From the NCBI RefSeq assembly GCF_025716945.1, contig NZ_JAOVZT010000001.1:124001-188000 (forward strand): a stretch of DNA of 64,000 nt, in the 5' to 3' direction. How positions within the stretch are numbered: the first letter of the stretch is position 1; every line of letters starts with the position of its first letter. Below the pieces are notes generated by a model. That model was not told the origin of the DNA. It saw only the letters and a program-made list of their open reading frames with translations, and ran no database searches. The position numbers were made by a program, and so were the translations under genes. The stretch comes from Geodermatophilus sp. YIM 151500. GTDB taxonomy: Bacteria > Actinomycetota > Actinomycetes > Mycobacteriales > Geodermatophilaceae. Of the stretch, positions 52,165-63,389 are shown piece by piece.

Positions 52165-52896
52165 TCAGTACCAGTTCTTCGCCTGCGAGTGCTTCCACGC
52201 GGCGCACGGGCTGCCGTACCGCTCCTCGATGTAGACGAGGCCGGCGTCGATCTGCCGGTAGCCGTCGGAGGTCTTGCCGATGCCCGTCCCGGCCCAGGTG
52301 CTGTCCAGGAACTGCGGGATCCCGTACGCGGAGCTGGTCGGGTTCTGCGCGTCGGGGTTCCAGCCGCTCTCCTTGCCCCACAGGTTCTCCAGGCAGGAGA
52401 ACTGCGCGCCGTCGCCGCCGAGCTCGCCCAGGGCGTACTCCTTGAACGACCCCTTGGTGGCCGGCCTCGCCGCGGCCCGGGCGGCCTCCTCGGCGGCCTT
52501 CCGCGCGGCCTCCTCGGCGGCCGTGCGCGCGGCCTCCTCGGCCGCGCGCCGCTCGAGCTCGAGCCGGTCGGCCTCGGCCTGTGCCGCGGCGGCGGCGTCC
52601 TGCTCGGCGGCCCGCTCGCTGCGGCTGGCGGCCAGCTGCTCCAGCGGCGCCAGCTGCTCCGCGAGGGGCGCGGGCGCGGGCGCCGCGGCGGAGACGCCGA
52701 GCTGCTCGGCGACGCTCACCGGCTCGACGGTGGTCGCCTCGGCGTGGGCCACCGGCTCACCACCGGTGACGACGGCGACCAGCACCGCCCCGGCGCTGGC
52801 GACGCCGAGGTACAGCCCGGGACGCCGGACGGACGCCGGCGGGCGGCGGCGGGACGAGGACGTGCGGGCACTACGACGAGGCGTGCGCGGGCTCAT
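52165..52896 (-). CDS. Secreted lytic transglycosylase (SLT/Rpf-like)
   Basis: A 243-residue exported protein. A basic start and hydrophobic stretch (~27-52) form the signal or anchor. An Ala/Glu-rich coiled coil follows (~90-145), then an SLT-type lysozyme fold (~150-243) with the catalytic Glu176 in WGKESGWNP and AYGIPQFLDSTWAG. It cleaves peptidoglycan and so helps growth, division or resuscitation. It has a 5' leader with a cyclic-di-AMP riboswitch. A GGAGGTG stands just before the ATG. Confidence 0.92.
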   Translation of the reverse strand: MSPRTPRRSARTSSSRRRPPASVRRPGLYLGVASAGAVLVAVVTGGEPVAHAEATTVEPVSVAEQLGVSAAAPAPAPLAEQLAPLEQLAASRSERAAEQDAAAAAQAEADRLELERRAAEEAARTAAEEAARKAAEEAARAAARPATKGSFKEYALGELGGDGAQFSCLENLWGKESGWNPDAQNPTSSAYGIPQFLDSTWAGTGIGKTSDGYRQIDAGLVYIEERYGSPCAAWKHSQAKNWY

Positions 52897-52921
52897 GGAG
52901 GAGGTGCGTCCGATTCTTCCG

Positions 52922-53080
52922 TCGAGCCGCCTACCGGGTTAGCTGACGGGTTCGGGCGGGAAGATGGCCCTACCGGTCCGGCGATCCGGACCCGATTCAC
53001 CCCAGTGCTGCGGTGGGTCCCCGGCTCGCGACGGCGGTCGCGACTCGGCGGCGCCCGGCGGCTCCCCTGGTTGGGGCGGT
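52922..53080 (-). ncRNA. ydaO-type cyclic-di-AMP riboswitch
   Basis: The minus-strand leader contains the conserved ydaO/yuaA blocks in order: GCCGCCGAG, GGGGACCCACCG, GGGGTGAATCGG (52992-53003), CTTCCCGCCCGAACCCG, GTCAGCTAACC (52937-52947) and GTAGGCGG (52927-52934). This RNA binds cyclic-di-AMP and normally turns off cell-wall hydrolase and osmolyte genes, and in actinobacteria it often precedes rpf-like genes. The 3' end is about 25 bases before the transglycosylase ATG. Confidence 0.92.
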
Positions 53081-53103
53081 GACGACCGGCCGGACGGCGA
53101 CAC

Positions 53104-53131
53104 GGTATACACCGTTACCGTCCCGTGACAA
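53104..53131 (-). promoter_or_regulatory. Promoter of riboswitch-transglycosylase transcript
   Basis: On the minus strand TTGTCA (53126-53131) and TATACC (53104-53109) are separated by 16 bases, close to the vegetative -35/-10 form. The start would fall near 53097, about 15-20 bases before the riboswitch. The -10 lies in CGGTATACACCG, an imperfect palindrome that could take a regulator. Confidence 0.6.
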
Positions 53132-53188
53132 TCCGGTGGGCGACATCCGGTGGCGTGACACGCGTTACGGATGGGGCGGCGCGGGAGC

Positions 53189-53836
53189 TCAGGGCACGCG
53201 CCAGACCGTCGTCCGCCGGGTGCCCGGGCCCTCGGTCTCCGGCACGTCGTAGGCACCCACCGCGACCAGCCGGTCCTGCGGCAGGTAGGGCCGGCCGGGG
53301 TCGCCGACCAGCACCTCGCTCCCCCGGGCGCGGGCGGCGGTGAGGAAGGGCCACACCCGCTCGGTCATCCCGCGGTCGTAGCAGACGTCGCCGGCGAGCA
53401 CGACGTCGACGTCCGGCGGCTCGTCGCCCAGGACGTCCCCCACGACGCGGATGGGGCCGGCGCCGTTCAACTCGGCGTTGAGCGCGATCGCCGTGACGCC
53501 GAAGCGGTCGACCTCGCTGGCCACCACCTCGCGCGCACCGGCCGCGGCGGCGGCCACGGCGACCAGCCCGCTGCCCGACCCGAGGTCGAGCACCCGGCGA
53601 TCGGCGACGACGTCCGGCGCGTCGAGCACGTGCCGGGCCAGCGCCTGGCCACCCGGCCAGGCGGCGGCCCAGAACGGCGGTTCCTCCCCGGCTCCGCCGC
53701 CCTCGGCCTCCATCGCCTCCCAGAGCGCGACGACGTCGGCCGCCACGAGCAGCCGGACCTCCGGCACGAGGGAGGGCCGGGCCGGCCGGGTGTGCGACCG
53801 GACGAACCCGGCCGGGGCGGGACGGGGGACGTGCAC
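53189..53836 (-). CDS. Class I SAM-dependent methyltransferase
   Basis: A 215-residue methyltransferase of the METTL20/nicotinamide-N-methyltransferase-like type, with FVRSHTRPARPSLVPEVRL, PPFWAAAWPGGQALARHVLD, the SAM loop VLDLGSGSGLVAVAAAAAGA and DVVLAGDVCYD. Bacterial relatives include lysine methyltransferases acting on ETF-beta or ribosomal protein. The substrate is not known here. Start GTG 53836 is chosen because homology begins shortly after. Confidence 0.85.
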   Translation of the reverse strand: MHVPRPAPAGFVRSHTRPARPSLVPEVRLLVAADVVALWEAMEAEGGGAGEEPPFWAAAWPGGQALARHVLDAPDVVADRRVLDLGSGSGLVAVAAAAAGAREVVASEVDRFGVTAIALNAELNGAGPIRVVGDVLGDEPPDVDVVLAGDVCYDRGMTERVWPFLTAARARGSEVLVGDPGRPYLPQDRLVAVGAYDVPETEGPGTRRTTVWRVP

Positions 53837-53880
53837 CCCACCGAGTCCACCGCGCCGCCCCGGGCGGCGCGAGACGGCCC

Positions 53881-54390
53881 TCAGGATCGACGACCGACGG
53901 GGGCGCCGCCGAGCGAGGCGCCCGTCCCGGTCCGGACGACGGTCACCGGGCACGGCGCGTGGTGCACGCACTGGTCGCTGACCGAGCCGAGGAGCAGCCC
54001 GCCGAAGCCGCCCCGGCCCCGCGCGCCCACGACCAGCAGATCGGCGCCCGCGGCGGCCTCGATCAGCCCGCGGGCGGGCGACCGGTGCACGACGTGGCAG
54101 TGGACGGTCACGCCCGGGTCCAGGCCGGCCGAGGCCACGTGCCGGCGCAGCTCCTCGTGCACGGCCCCGGCCCAGTCGGCCATCGGTGGCACATAACCGG
54201 TCGACCAGCTGCTCGGCCGGGGTGCGCTCGTCATGCTCCACGCGCGCAGCACGTGCACCTCCAGACCGGCCCGGCCGGCCAGCGCGGCCGCCCACCGGAG
54301 CGCGTGCTGGGCGCACTCCGAGCCGTCGTGCCCGACGAGGACCCCGCCGGGGATCGACACCGTCTCGACCGCGCCCTCGACCTCGTCCAC
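53881..54390 (-). CDS. Universal stress protein
   Basis: A 169-residue USP with ATP pattern GARGRGGFGGLLLGSVSD. The RAWSMTSAPRPSSWSTGYVPP stretch makes it a close duplicate of the protein at 47178. GTG 54390 lies behind AGGAAGG. The upstream gap has a GGGCCCGCGCGCCC (54452-54465) one base off the DosR-type form; this may be chance in GC-rich DNA. Confidence 0.9.
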   Translation of the reverse strand: MDEVEGAVETVSIPGGVLVGHDGSECAQHALRWAAALAGRAGLEVHVLRAWSMTSAPRPSSWSTGYVPPMADWAGAVHEELRRHVASAGLDPGVTVHCHVVHRSPARGLIEAAAGADLLVVGARGRGGFGGLLLGSVSDQCVHHAPCPVTVVRTGTGASLGGAPVGRRS

Positions 54391-54520
54391 CCGTGTCCCC
54401 TTCCTCGCTGTCCGCCGTGTCCAGGCTGCACCGTCGCCGTCCGCCCGGGAAGGGCCCGCGCGCCCGGGAGCGGGGCCCCGGGTGCCCGCACCGGCGCGCC
54501 GACGGAACCGGCCGCGCCCG

Positions 54521-55414
54521 TCAGGCGGGCAGCGGCTGGGTGGTCACCGGGTTCCCCAGGTCGGCCACGATGTTGGGCTCGTCGGGCACCAGCTCGTCGA
54601 GCGACCGCAGCGCCTCGGCGATCTGACCGGTCAGCCGGTGCAGGCAGCCGGCGGCCTCCTCCCGCTGGCGGCGCAGGTCGGCCACCTCCGCCTCGAGGGC
54701 GGCGAGCCGGGCCGCGGCGGCCTCCTCGGCGGCTGCGGACGCCGCCCGGGCCTCGGCCTCCAGGCGAGCCATCCGCTCGGCGGTCTCCAGCGCCGCGCGG
54801 GTCCGCTCCTCGGCGGCGGCCACGTCCAGGCGCCGTCGCTCCTCGGCGGCGGCCGCGTCCAGCCGGTGGCGCTCGGCCGCGGCGTCCGCGAGCAGGCGCT
54901 GCGCGTCCTCCCGTGCGTGCCGCAGGGCGTCGGCCGCGGCCGACCGGTCGCGGACGGCTTCCCGGCGCGCCGCCGCGGCGGCGGCGATCAGGTCGCCGAC
55001 GTTGCGGAGCCGGGCCTCGGCCTCGAGCCGGGCACCGGCGACCGTGCGCGCCGCCTCCGCCTCGGCCGCGGCGAGGACCGACCGGACCCCCTGGTCGTAG
55101 GCCGTCCGGTACCGCGCCAGCTCCGCGGCGCAGGTCCGGAAGCGGCGGAGCAGCCGGGTGCGCTCGCGCCGCAGCGCGACCAGCTCCGCCTCCGCCGACT
55201 CCACGTAGGCGTCCACGGCGAGCCGGTCGTAGCCCGGGAAGGTCACCCGGAACTCCGGTCCGGCGCCGAGCAGGGCGGCGAGCTCGGTGGAGTCCGCCCC
55301 CTTCCGCAGGACCGGGTCGGGCGCCGCTCCCGCTCCGTCCGCCGGCCGCTCGCCGGTTCCGTCGTCCTCGCGTCGGACGTCGTCGGTCCCGGCGTCCTCG
55401 GCACGCCCGGTCAT
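54521..55414 (-). CDS. DivIVA-like coiled-coil protein
   Basis: A 297-residue, Ala/Glu/Arg-rich protein. An acidic N-terminal segment (1-50) leads to FPGYDRLAVDAYVESAEAELVALRRE, the GYDR-VD-YV motif of DivIVA/Wag31 proteins. A long coiled coil follows (~70-265) with many AEER and AEAE repeats. Such proteins assemble at curved membranes or act as scaffolds for growth and division. It ends with a short non-helical tail. The link to the stress island is unknown. Confidence 0.75.
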   Translation of the reverse strand: MTGRAEDAGTDDVRREDDGTGERPADGAGAAPDPVLRKGADSTELAALLGAGPEFRVTFPGYDRLAVDAYVESAEAELVALRRERTRLLRRFRTCAAELARYRTAYDQGVRSVLAAAEAEAARTVAGARLEAEARLRNVGDLIAAAAAARREAVRDRSAAADALRHAREDAQRLLADAAAERHRLDAAAAEERRRLDVAAAEERTRAALETAERMARLEAEARAASAAAEEAAAARLAALEAEVADLRRQREEAAGCLHRLTGQIAEALRSLDELVPDEPNIVADLGNPVTTQPLPA

Positions 55415-55580
55415 CGTCCCCCCTCGTCGAGCACGCCGGTGGGCGCCGTCGGTGGCGCGGCCGGTCCTCTTCTCTGCTGGAACGTTCGCATCCCCCCGGG
55501 CCGGCGGCTACACCGGCTCCCCTTCGGTGGTCGACGGAACGGTGTCGTCCGGCTCGGCGCACCCGCAAGGCCACCGTGCG

Positions 55581-57233
55581 TCACGGGCGGGGTGCGGACG
55601 TGCCCTGGACGGCCCGGTGCGGGTGGTCTCGACAGGGGTTCCGTGCCATCCGGTCCGCCTCCGTGTGCGACGTGGAGCTCTGTGGCGGGACGCTGGCAGA
55701 CGGTCGCTCGGGACCCGCGGCTCCCGGCCCGGGCGTGGCGCACGGTCCCGGCGTAGGACCGCGCTCCGTGGTCGCCACGTCACCACCGGTCGACGCGACC
55801 GTGCGGCTGGACGTGTCGGGCACTCCCTGGCGGCCGCCGTGGTCCGCGGCGGACCGCGCCCCGCCGCGCACCGGTGCGTGCACCGCCAGCTCCTCGTCCA
55901 GCGCGTGGGCCAGCACGGAGAGGTCGGGCACCGCGTCGGCGTCGGCGGCCACCGTCATGGTGAGCGTGCCGGCGTAGGAGAGGGCCAGGAAGGAGACGGT
56001 CACGTTGCCGGTCTCGCCGTTGGCGAGCGGGACGACGGCCGACACGGGCGCGCCGGCGAGCGACATCGGCGCGCCCGGTCCCGGGACGTTGCTCAGCAGG
56101 GTGTGGAAGCGGTGCTGGCGGGCCTGGTACCAGCGGTAGCCGCCGAGTGCGGCCATGGCCCGGAACGCGGGACCCAGGAGTGTGATCACCGACGGCCCGG
56201 CCGCGGCGGAGCGGGCGCGCCGGACGGTCCCGGCGACCCGCCGGAGACGCTCGACGGGGTCGGGCACGGCGGGGACGGCCACGACCAGCGGGGTGGCCGC
56301 GTTGCCGGACCCGTCGTCCCCGCCGGCCCGGCTGCCGACCATGACGCACACGAGAAGCGGGTCGACCGGCTCCCCGCGGTGCGCGAGGAGGGTGGACAGG
56401 GCGCCGGCGACCGCGGCGAGGAGGACGTCGTTGACGGTGCCGCCGCACCGGTGCCCCGCTGCCCGCAGCCCGGCCAGGTCGGCCCGGACGACGGCGAACC
56501 GGCGGCGGGGTCCGGTCGGGGCGAGCAGGGAGCAGGAGGCGGCCGGCCGGGGGTGCACGCCGCCGCCGGCACGCAGCGCCCGGCGCAGGGCGGTCCGGGT
56601 GCCGCGGATCCGCTGCACCGCGTGCAGGCGCTCGCGCCAGGCATCGGAGACCAGACGCCCGTACGTGGGCGGCGGCGTGCGCCGGGGTGGTGACGACGGT
56701 CGCTCCGCCGCCGCTGCATCGGCGAGCCGGTGCAGCACGCCCACCCCGCGCAGACCGTCCAGCACGGCGTGGTGGAGGACGACGACCAGCGCGACCCGCT
56801 CGCCGCCCGGCCCGATCAGCCAGGTGGCCGACCACAGCGGCCGGTCCCGCGGCAGCGGCTCGGTGACCAGGTCCGCGGCGAGCGCGAGGAGCGCCTCCTC
56901 GTCCGCGGGATGCGGGCAGACCCTCCGGCGGACGTGCCGGGCCGGATCGACGGCCGGGTCATCGAGCCAGATCGGCTGCCCGCCGCCGAGAGGGACCCGG
57001 ACGATCCGCTGACGCAGCCGCGGCACGGCCGAGATCCGTTCGGCCAGGAGCCGGTCGGCGGTGCCCGGGTCGAGCGGGGGCCCGTCACCGAGGAGGAGCA
57101 GCGCGCCGATCTGCTGTCGCAGCCGGCCGGAGTCCGAGGCCAGCATCGCCAGGTCCGCCTGGCTCACCCGGTCGACCGCCGCGCCGGGGAGCCGGGTCAC
57201 CGGCCGTCGCCCCGGCGAGGGACCGGGCGTCAT
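55581..57233 (-). CDS. WS/DGAT-family acyltransferase
   Basis: A 550-residue wax-ester synthase/diacylglycerol acyltransferase. The active motif is HHAVLDG (His154, His155, Asp159), and NVPGPGAPMSLAGAPVSAVVPLANGETGNVTVSFLALSYAGTL-type motifs lie in the C-terminal half. It makes triacylglycerol or wax esters for storage in non-growing cells; Tgs1 (Rv3130c) of the DosR regulon is the known counterpart. The last ~80 residues are low-complexity and extend past the usual end. It overlaps the small membrane gene upstream (ATGA). Confidence 0.92.
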   Translation of the reverse strand: MTPGPSPGRRPVTRLPGAAVDRVSQADLAMLASDSGRLRQQIGALLLLGDGPPLDPGTADRLLAERISAVPRLRQRIVRVPLGGGQPIWLDDPAVDPARHVRRRVCPHPADEEALLALAADLVTEPLPRDRPLWSATWLIGPGGERVALVVVLHHAVLDGLRGVGVLHRLADAAAAERPSSPPRRTPPPTYGRLVSDAWRERLHAVQRIRGTRTALRRALRAGGGVHPRPAASCSLLAPTGPRRRFAVVRADLAGLRAAGHRCGGTVNDVLLAAVAGALSTLLAHRGEPVDPLLVCVMVGSRAGGDDGSGNAATPLVVAVPAVPDPVERLRRVAGTVRRARSAAAGPSVITLLGPAFRAMAALGGYRWYQARQHRFHTLLSNVPGPGAPMSLAGAPVSAVVPLANGETGNVTVSFLALSYAGTLTMTVAADADAVPDLSVLAHALDEELAVHAPVRGGARSAADHGGRQGVPDTSSRTVASTGGDVATTERGPTPGPCATPGPGAAGPERPSASVPPQSSTSHTEADRMARNPCRDHPHRAVQGTSAPRP

Positions 57234-57565
57234 CGCCGCGGATCCCCCGTCCGCGTCGTCGCGCCCGCGGTGACGGTGCCGCCGGGGCGCCCGGCGCCCG
57301 CGGCGGTCTCCCATGATCGGGGGTGGTGGCCCAGGCGGCCGCGAGTGAGGGCCACGAGAACCGCAGCGGCGGTGAGTAGCACGCCGGCCGATCCCCCGAC
57401 GCCGAGGACGGCGGGCGCCCACAGGGTCCACGAGATGCCGTAGGCGAGGAGCACGAAGGCGGCCAGCGGGTGCCGCGCCACCCACGCGGCACCGCGCGAC
57501 CGGACGCTGGAGGTTGCCGGGCCGTCGGCGGCGTCGGTCATCGGGTCGGTCATCGGGTCGGTCAT
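57230..57565 (-). CDS. Small membrane protein, possible CPBP-protease remnant
   Basis: A 111-residue protein with MTDPMTDPMTD at the start and two hydrophobic helices (~32-52 and ~56-72). The stretch ARHPLAAFVLLAYGISWTLWAPAVLG resembles the first helix of CPBP-family intramembrane proteases, but the catalytic helices are absent, so it may be a remnant or an independent small protein. It is locked between two genes by ATGA overlaps. Three in-frame ATGs come from a 12-bp repeat. Confidence 0.6.
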   Translation of the reverse strand: MTDPMTDPMTDAADGPATSSVRSRGAAWVARHPLAAFVLLAYGISWTLWAPAVLGVGGSAGVLLTAAAVLVALTRGRLGHHPRSWETAAGAGRPGGTVTAGATTRTGDPRR

Positions 57566-57569
57566 CGGG
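57534..57569. repeat. 12-bp triplicate carrying the start codon
   Basis: TCGGTCATCGGG occurs three times in a row; each copy carries one ATG (minus strand) in frame with the small membrane gene, and the first ATG overlaps the stop of the upstream gene. Change of copy number would alter only the N-terminus. Confidence 0.85.
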
Positions 57570-59067
57570 GAGCGCCGGGCGCGGACGTCCTCACCGCCTG
57601 GCCGGCTCCAGCCCTGGGCGGCAGCGGGCTGCCGTGGGCGGGAACGGTGTCGGAGGGCGGTCGCCGGTGGGCACGGTGCACCGCGAGGGCCACCAGCAGC
57701 GCACCGGCGACCAGCAGGACGGCGCCGCCCGCGAGCAGGCCGACGGCCAGCGAGGTCAGCCCCGGCACGGTGGCCGCGGCGCGCGTCTCCACCGCCAGCC
57801 CGGCCCCGCCGTCGGCCCGCATGACGACCGCCGTCCAGGACCCGTCGGCGGGAGCCCAGTCGAGCACCTGGGTGCCGGGACCGGTAGCCGACGCCGTCCA
57901 GATGTCCGCCTCCTCCGGTGGCACCCCGGGCGCGCCGCCCGGAACGTCCGTCGCGTTCGCCCCGCCCTGCGGGTCCCGACCGAGGTCGTGCAGGATGCGG
58001 TGCTCCACGCCGGCCAGGTAGCGGTCGACCGCGGCGCTCCGCGCGATCCCGATGAACAGCTCGGTGGCGGGGTCGGTCGCGGTCGCCTGCAGCCGGGCGT
58101 CACCCAGGAACCGGTCGAGCACCCACTGCTCCCCGCCGGTGTCGAGCCGCATGCTGTCGCTGGCGAGCGCGTACCCGTCGGTGCGCAGCTCGGCCGCGGG
58201 GGTCCACAGGTATCCGTCCACGCGCTGCGTCTGGTCGGCCCGGAGCAGCCCGCCGCCGGCGGCGAGCGGGCCGGTGGCGGCGAGGAGCAGCAGCGAGCCG
58301 ATCACGACGACCGCCACGCGGCCCGCCGTCCAGGTGCTCGGGCGTGCATCGGCCGGCGGCACGGTGGGCGCCGGCCCCCCGGGCACCGACCCGGGGTCCG
58401 CGCCGCCCATGTCCAGCCGGAACGGCGGATACCGGTCGGTCATCAGGCCGGCGTACGCCGCGACCCGCAGCACCCAGCGGTCCATGCCCATGACGAAGTC
58501 GTAGAGCGGCTGCGGGTAGCGGCCGGTGAACAGCAGCACGACGGCGGCGATGAGCACGAGGAGGCCGACCAGGCCCCCCGCCGCCCAGCCCGAGTCCCAG
58601 CCCTGCTCCGCAGCGGGTCCGGTGCTCAGCCACACGCCACCGCCGACGAAGACCGCGAGCACCAGGTAGTGCGGGATGGTCAGCAGCCACCACTTCACCA
58701 GGACGAGCCCGCGGGACAGCCGCTCCGGGTAGGCCACGTCGAGGCCGGCCGGGTAATCGGGGACGTCCGCGAGGGTGAAGGGCGGGTAGCGGTCGGTGCC
58801 CAGGGCACCGTAGCCGTAGTAGTGGACCCGCCAGCTCCAGCGCAGCACCCCGACGTTGAAGTCGAACAGCGCCCTCGGGTAGCGGGCGGTGACGAGGATG
58901 GCGAAGAAGGCGACGACGCCCAGCACGGTGAAGGCCAGCCACAGGAAGGCCAGCACCACGAAGTGCGGGATCAGCAACAGCCACTTCACCAGCCACAGGC
59001 CACGGGAGAGCCCCGCGTCCAGGTGTGCGTCGACGCGCACGGGATAGGGCTCGCGGGCTCGGGTCAC
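57562..59067 (-). CDS. Membrane protein with two DUF4389 domains
   Basis: A 501-residue protein. Two DUF4389 units lie at ~20-100 and ~115-210, each with the family pattern SRGLWLVKWLLLIPHFVVL, RYPRALFDFNVGVLRW and DRYPPF. A further membrane helix follows at ~235-260, then an exported ~150-residue domain (VDGYLWTPAAELRTDGYALASDSMRLD) and a final helix (~455-480). The function is unknown. AGGAG is seven bases before GTG 59067. A DosR-type box lies upstream. Confidence 0.82.
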   Translation of the reverse strand: MTRAREPYPVRVDAHLDAGLSRGLWLVKWLLLIPHFVVLAFLWLAFTVLGVVAFFAILVTARYPRALFDFNVGVLRWSWRVHYYGYGALGTDRYPPFTLADVPDYPAGLDVAYPERLSRGLVLVKWWLLTIPHYLVLAVFVGGGVWLSTGPAAEQGWDSGWAAGGLVGLLVLIAAVVLLFTGRYPQPLYDFVMGMDRWVLRVAAYAGLMTDRYPPFRLDMGGADPGSVPGGPAPTVPPADARPSTWTAGRVAVVVIGSLLLLAATGPLAAGGGLLRADQTQRVDGYLWTPAAELRTDGYALASDSMRLDTGGEQWVLDRFLGDARLQATATDPATELFIGIARSAAVDRYLAGVEHRILHDLGRDPQGGANATDVPGGAPGVPPEEADIWTASATGPGTQVLDWAPADGSWTAVVMRADGGAGLAVETRAAATVPGLTSLAVGLLAGGAVLLVAGALLVALAVHRAHRRPPSDTVPAHGSPLPPRAGAGQAVRTSAPGAPR

Positions 59068-59218
59068 GACGTTCTCCTCGTCCTGTGACGGCCGGACGAC
59101 CCGAGGCTGTCGTGAGGACCCGGCGGTCGACACGGCCCAAGGTCGGACCCGCCCGGGACCTCCGTCGCCGGCGGGACGGCGGACGCGCAGCGGACCAGGC
59201 GGCACCCGGTCGTCCGGT

Positions 59219-59232
59219 AGGACGAACGTCCC
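59219..59232. promoter_or_regulatory. DosR-type box in divergent promoter
   Basis: AGGACGAACGTCCC matches GGGAC-N4-GTCCC at nine of ten core bases. It lies between the DUF4389 operon (start 59067) and the CBS gene (start 59313), about 81 bp from the latter. A weaker GGGACCTCCGTCGC is at 59155-59168. Confidence 0.65.
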
Positions 59233-59312
59233 ACCGGCCAGCGTCCGCCGACCCTGCGCCCGGAGGCGCCCACGGTCCTACGGTCGCCACACGGAGAGCC
59301 GGGGAGGGTGCC

Positions 59313-59989
59313 GTGCAGGCGAGGGACGTCATGACCCGTGCGGTCGTCACGGTGGGGCCGGAGACGTCGGCGAAGTACGCCGCTGAGGTGATGGCCGAGC
59401 ACGGCTTCGCCGCGCTGCCCATCGTCGACGACGAGGACAGGCTGGTCGGCATCGTCGCGGAGGCCGACGTGCTGCGGCGGCGCGTGCCCGAGGATCCGCG
59501 GTTGCACCTGCGCCGCCACACCGGGGCGGGGCCGGTTCCGCCGCTGCGCGTCGGCCGGCTGATGACCACCGACGTCCGCACCGTCGACGCCGCGGCCGAC
59601 GTCGCCGACATCGCCCGGATCCTCGTCGACGGCGGGCTGCGCAGCGCGCCGGTGCTGGAGCACGGCCGGCTGGTCGGCATCGTCAGCCGGCGCGACCTGC
59701 TGACCACCCTGGTGCGCCCCGACGAGCGGCTGCGCGACGAATTGCTCGGGCTGGTCGAGGGCTACACCGGCGAGCCCGGCGCCGTCGACGTGTCGGTGTC
59801 GGAGGGCGTCGCCACCATCCGCCGGCTGCGAGGGGTGGCCGACCCCTCGGCGGAGGCCGAGCAACGCGCGTTCGAGGAGCTCGGCCGCACGGTCGGCGGC
59901 GTGGTCGCAGTGCACGTCGCGGCCGATCCCGGTACAGCGCCGACCGGCACGACCCCGGCCCGGACGACCACGACCTCTGGAGGACGACG

Positions 59990-59993
<4 letters not shown>
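59313..59993 (+). CDS. CBS-domain and BON-domain protein
   Basis: A 226-residue protein with two CBS domains (~1-55, ~75-130; VMTRAVVTVGPETSAKYAAEVMAEHGFAALPIVDDE and LMTTDVRTVDAAADVADIARILVDGGLRSAPVL) and a C-terminal BON domain (~150-210, VDVSVSEGVATIRRLRGVADPSAEAEQRAFEELGRTVGGVVAVHV). CBS pairs bind adenosyl ligands. The layout recalls Hrp1 (Rv2626c) with an added BON. GGGGAGGG precedes GTG 59313. It overlaps the flavodoxin gene (GTGA) and lies downstream of a DosR-type box. Confidence 0.9.
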
Positions 59994-62906
<2,913 letters not shown>

Positions 62907-62952
62907 TCCGCCTCCCTCCCGAAGCGCACGGCTCGCTCGCCCTCGTACCAGC

Positions 62953-63366
62953 GTGCTGCTCGCCGCGACCGACGAAGGCCGCGACGACCACGAGGACGCC
63001 GCCGCATCGCTCGACGCGTGGCCGTCCTCCGGCGTGGTGCTCTACACCAGCGGGCAGATCCTCCGCGAGTACCTGGCCGTGGCCACGCGCCCGGTCGAGC
63101 GCAACGGGCTGGGAATGGCGCGGCCGGCCGCCGTCGCGAACGTCCGAGCGCTTCGCGCGCGCCTGCACCTGTTGGCCGAAGACGAGAGGGTGAGCGAGCG
63201 CCTGCTCGCGCTGCTCGACGCGGTCGAGTGCACGGGCACACGAGTCCGTGACGCGAACGTGGTCGCCACGATGCTCGTCCACGGCGTCGACACCGTCGTC
63301 ACCAGCAACATCGACGATTCCACGAGGTTCGACGACCACGTGCAGGTGGTCACTCCGCGCCGCTAG
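62953..63366 (+). pseudogene. PIN-domain (VapC-type) toxin remnant
   Basis: A 137-residue frame that begins inside a PIN domain: VLLAATDEGRDDHEDA corresponds to residues just after the first catalytic Asp of VapC. In the frame upstream the expected DTSVLL reads RTSVLL, so that Asp is absent. Later acidic residues (LREYLAVATRP, VRDANVVATML, SNIDDSTRF) are kept. No antitoxin gene precedes it; devS ends 46 bp upstream. It is most likely an N-terminally lost toxin. Confidence 0.7.
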
Positions 63367-63389
63367 GGACGGTGCCGAACCTGCGTCGG

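Noticed and set aside
54452-54465. GGGCCCGCGCGCCC as a DosR box before the USP at 53881
   Set aside because: One core mismatch and an all-GC string; too likely by chance in this DNA to list as a site.
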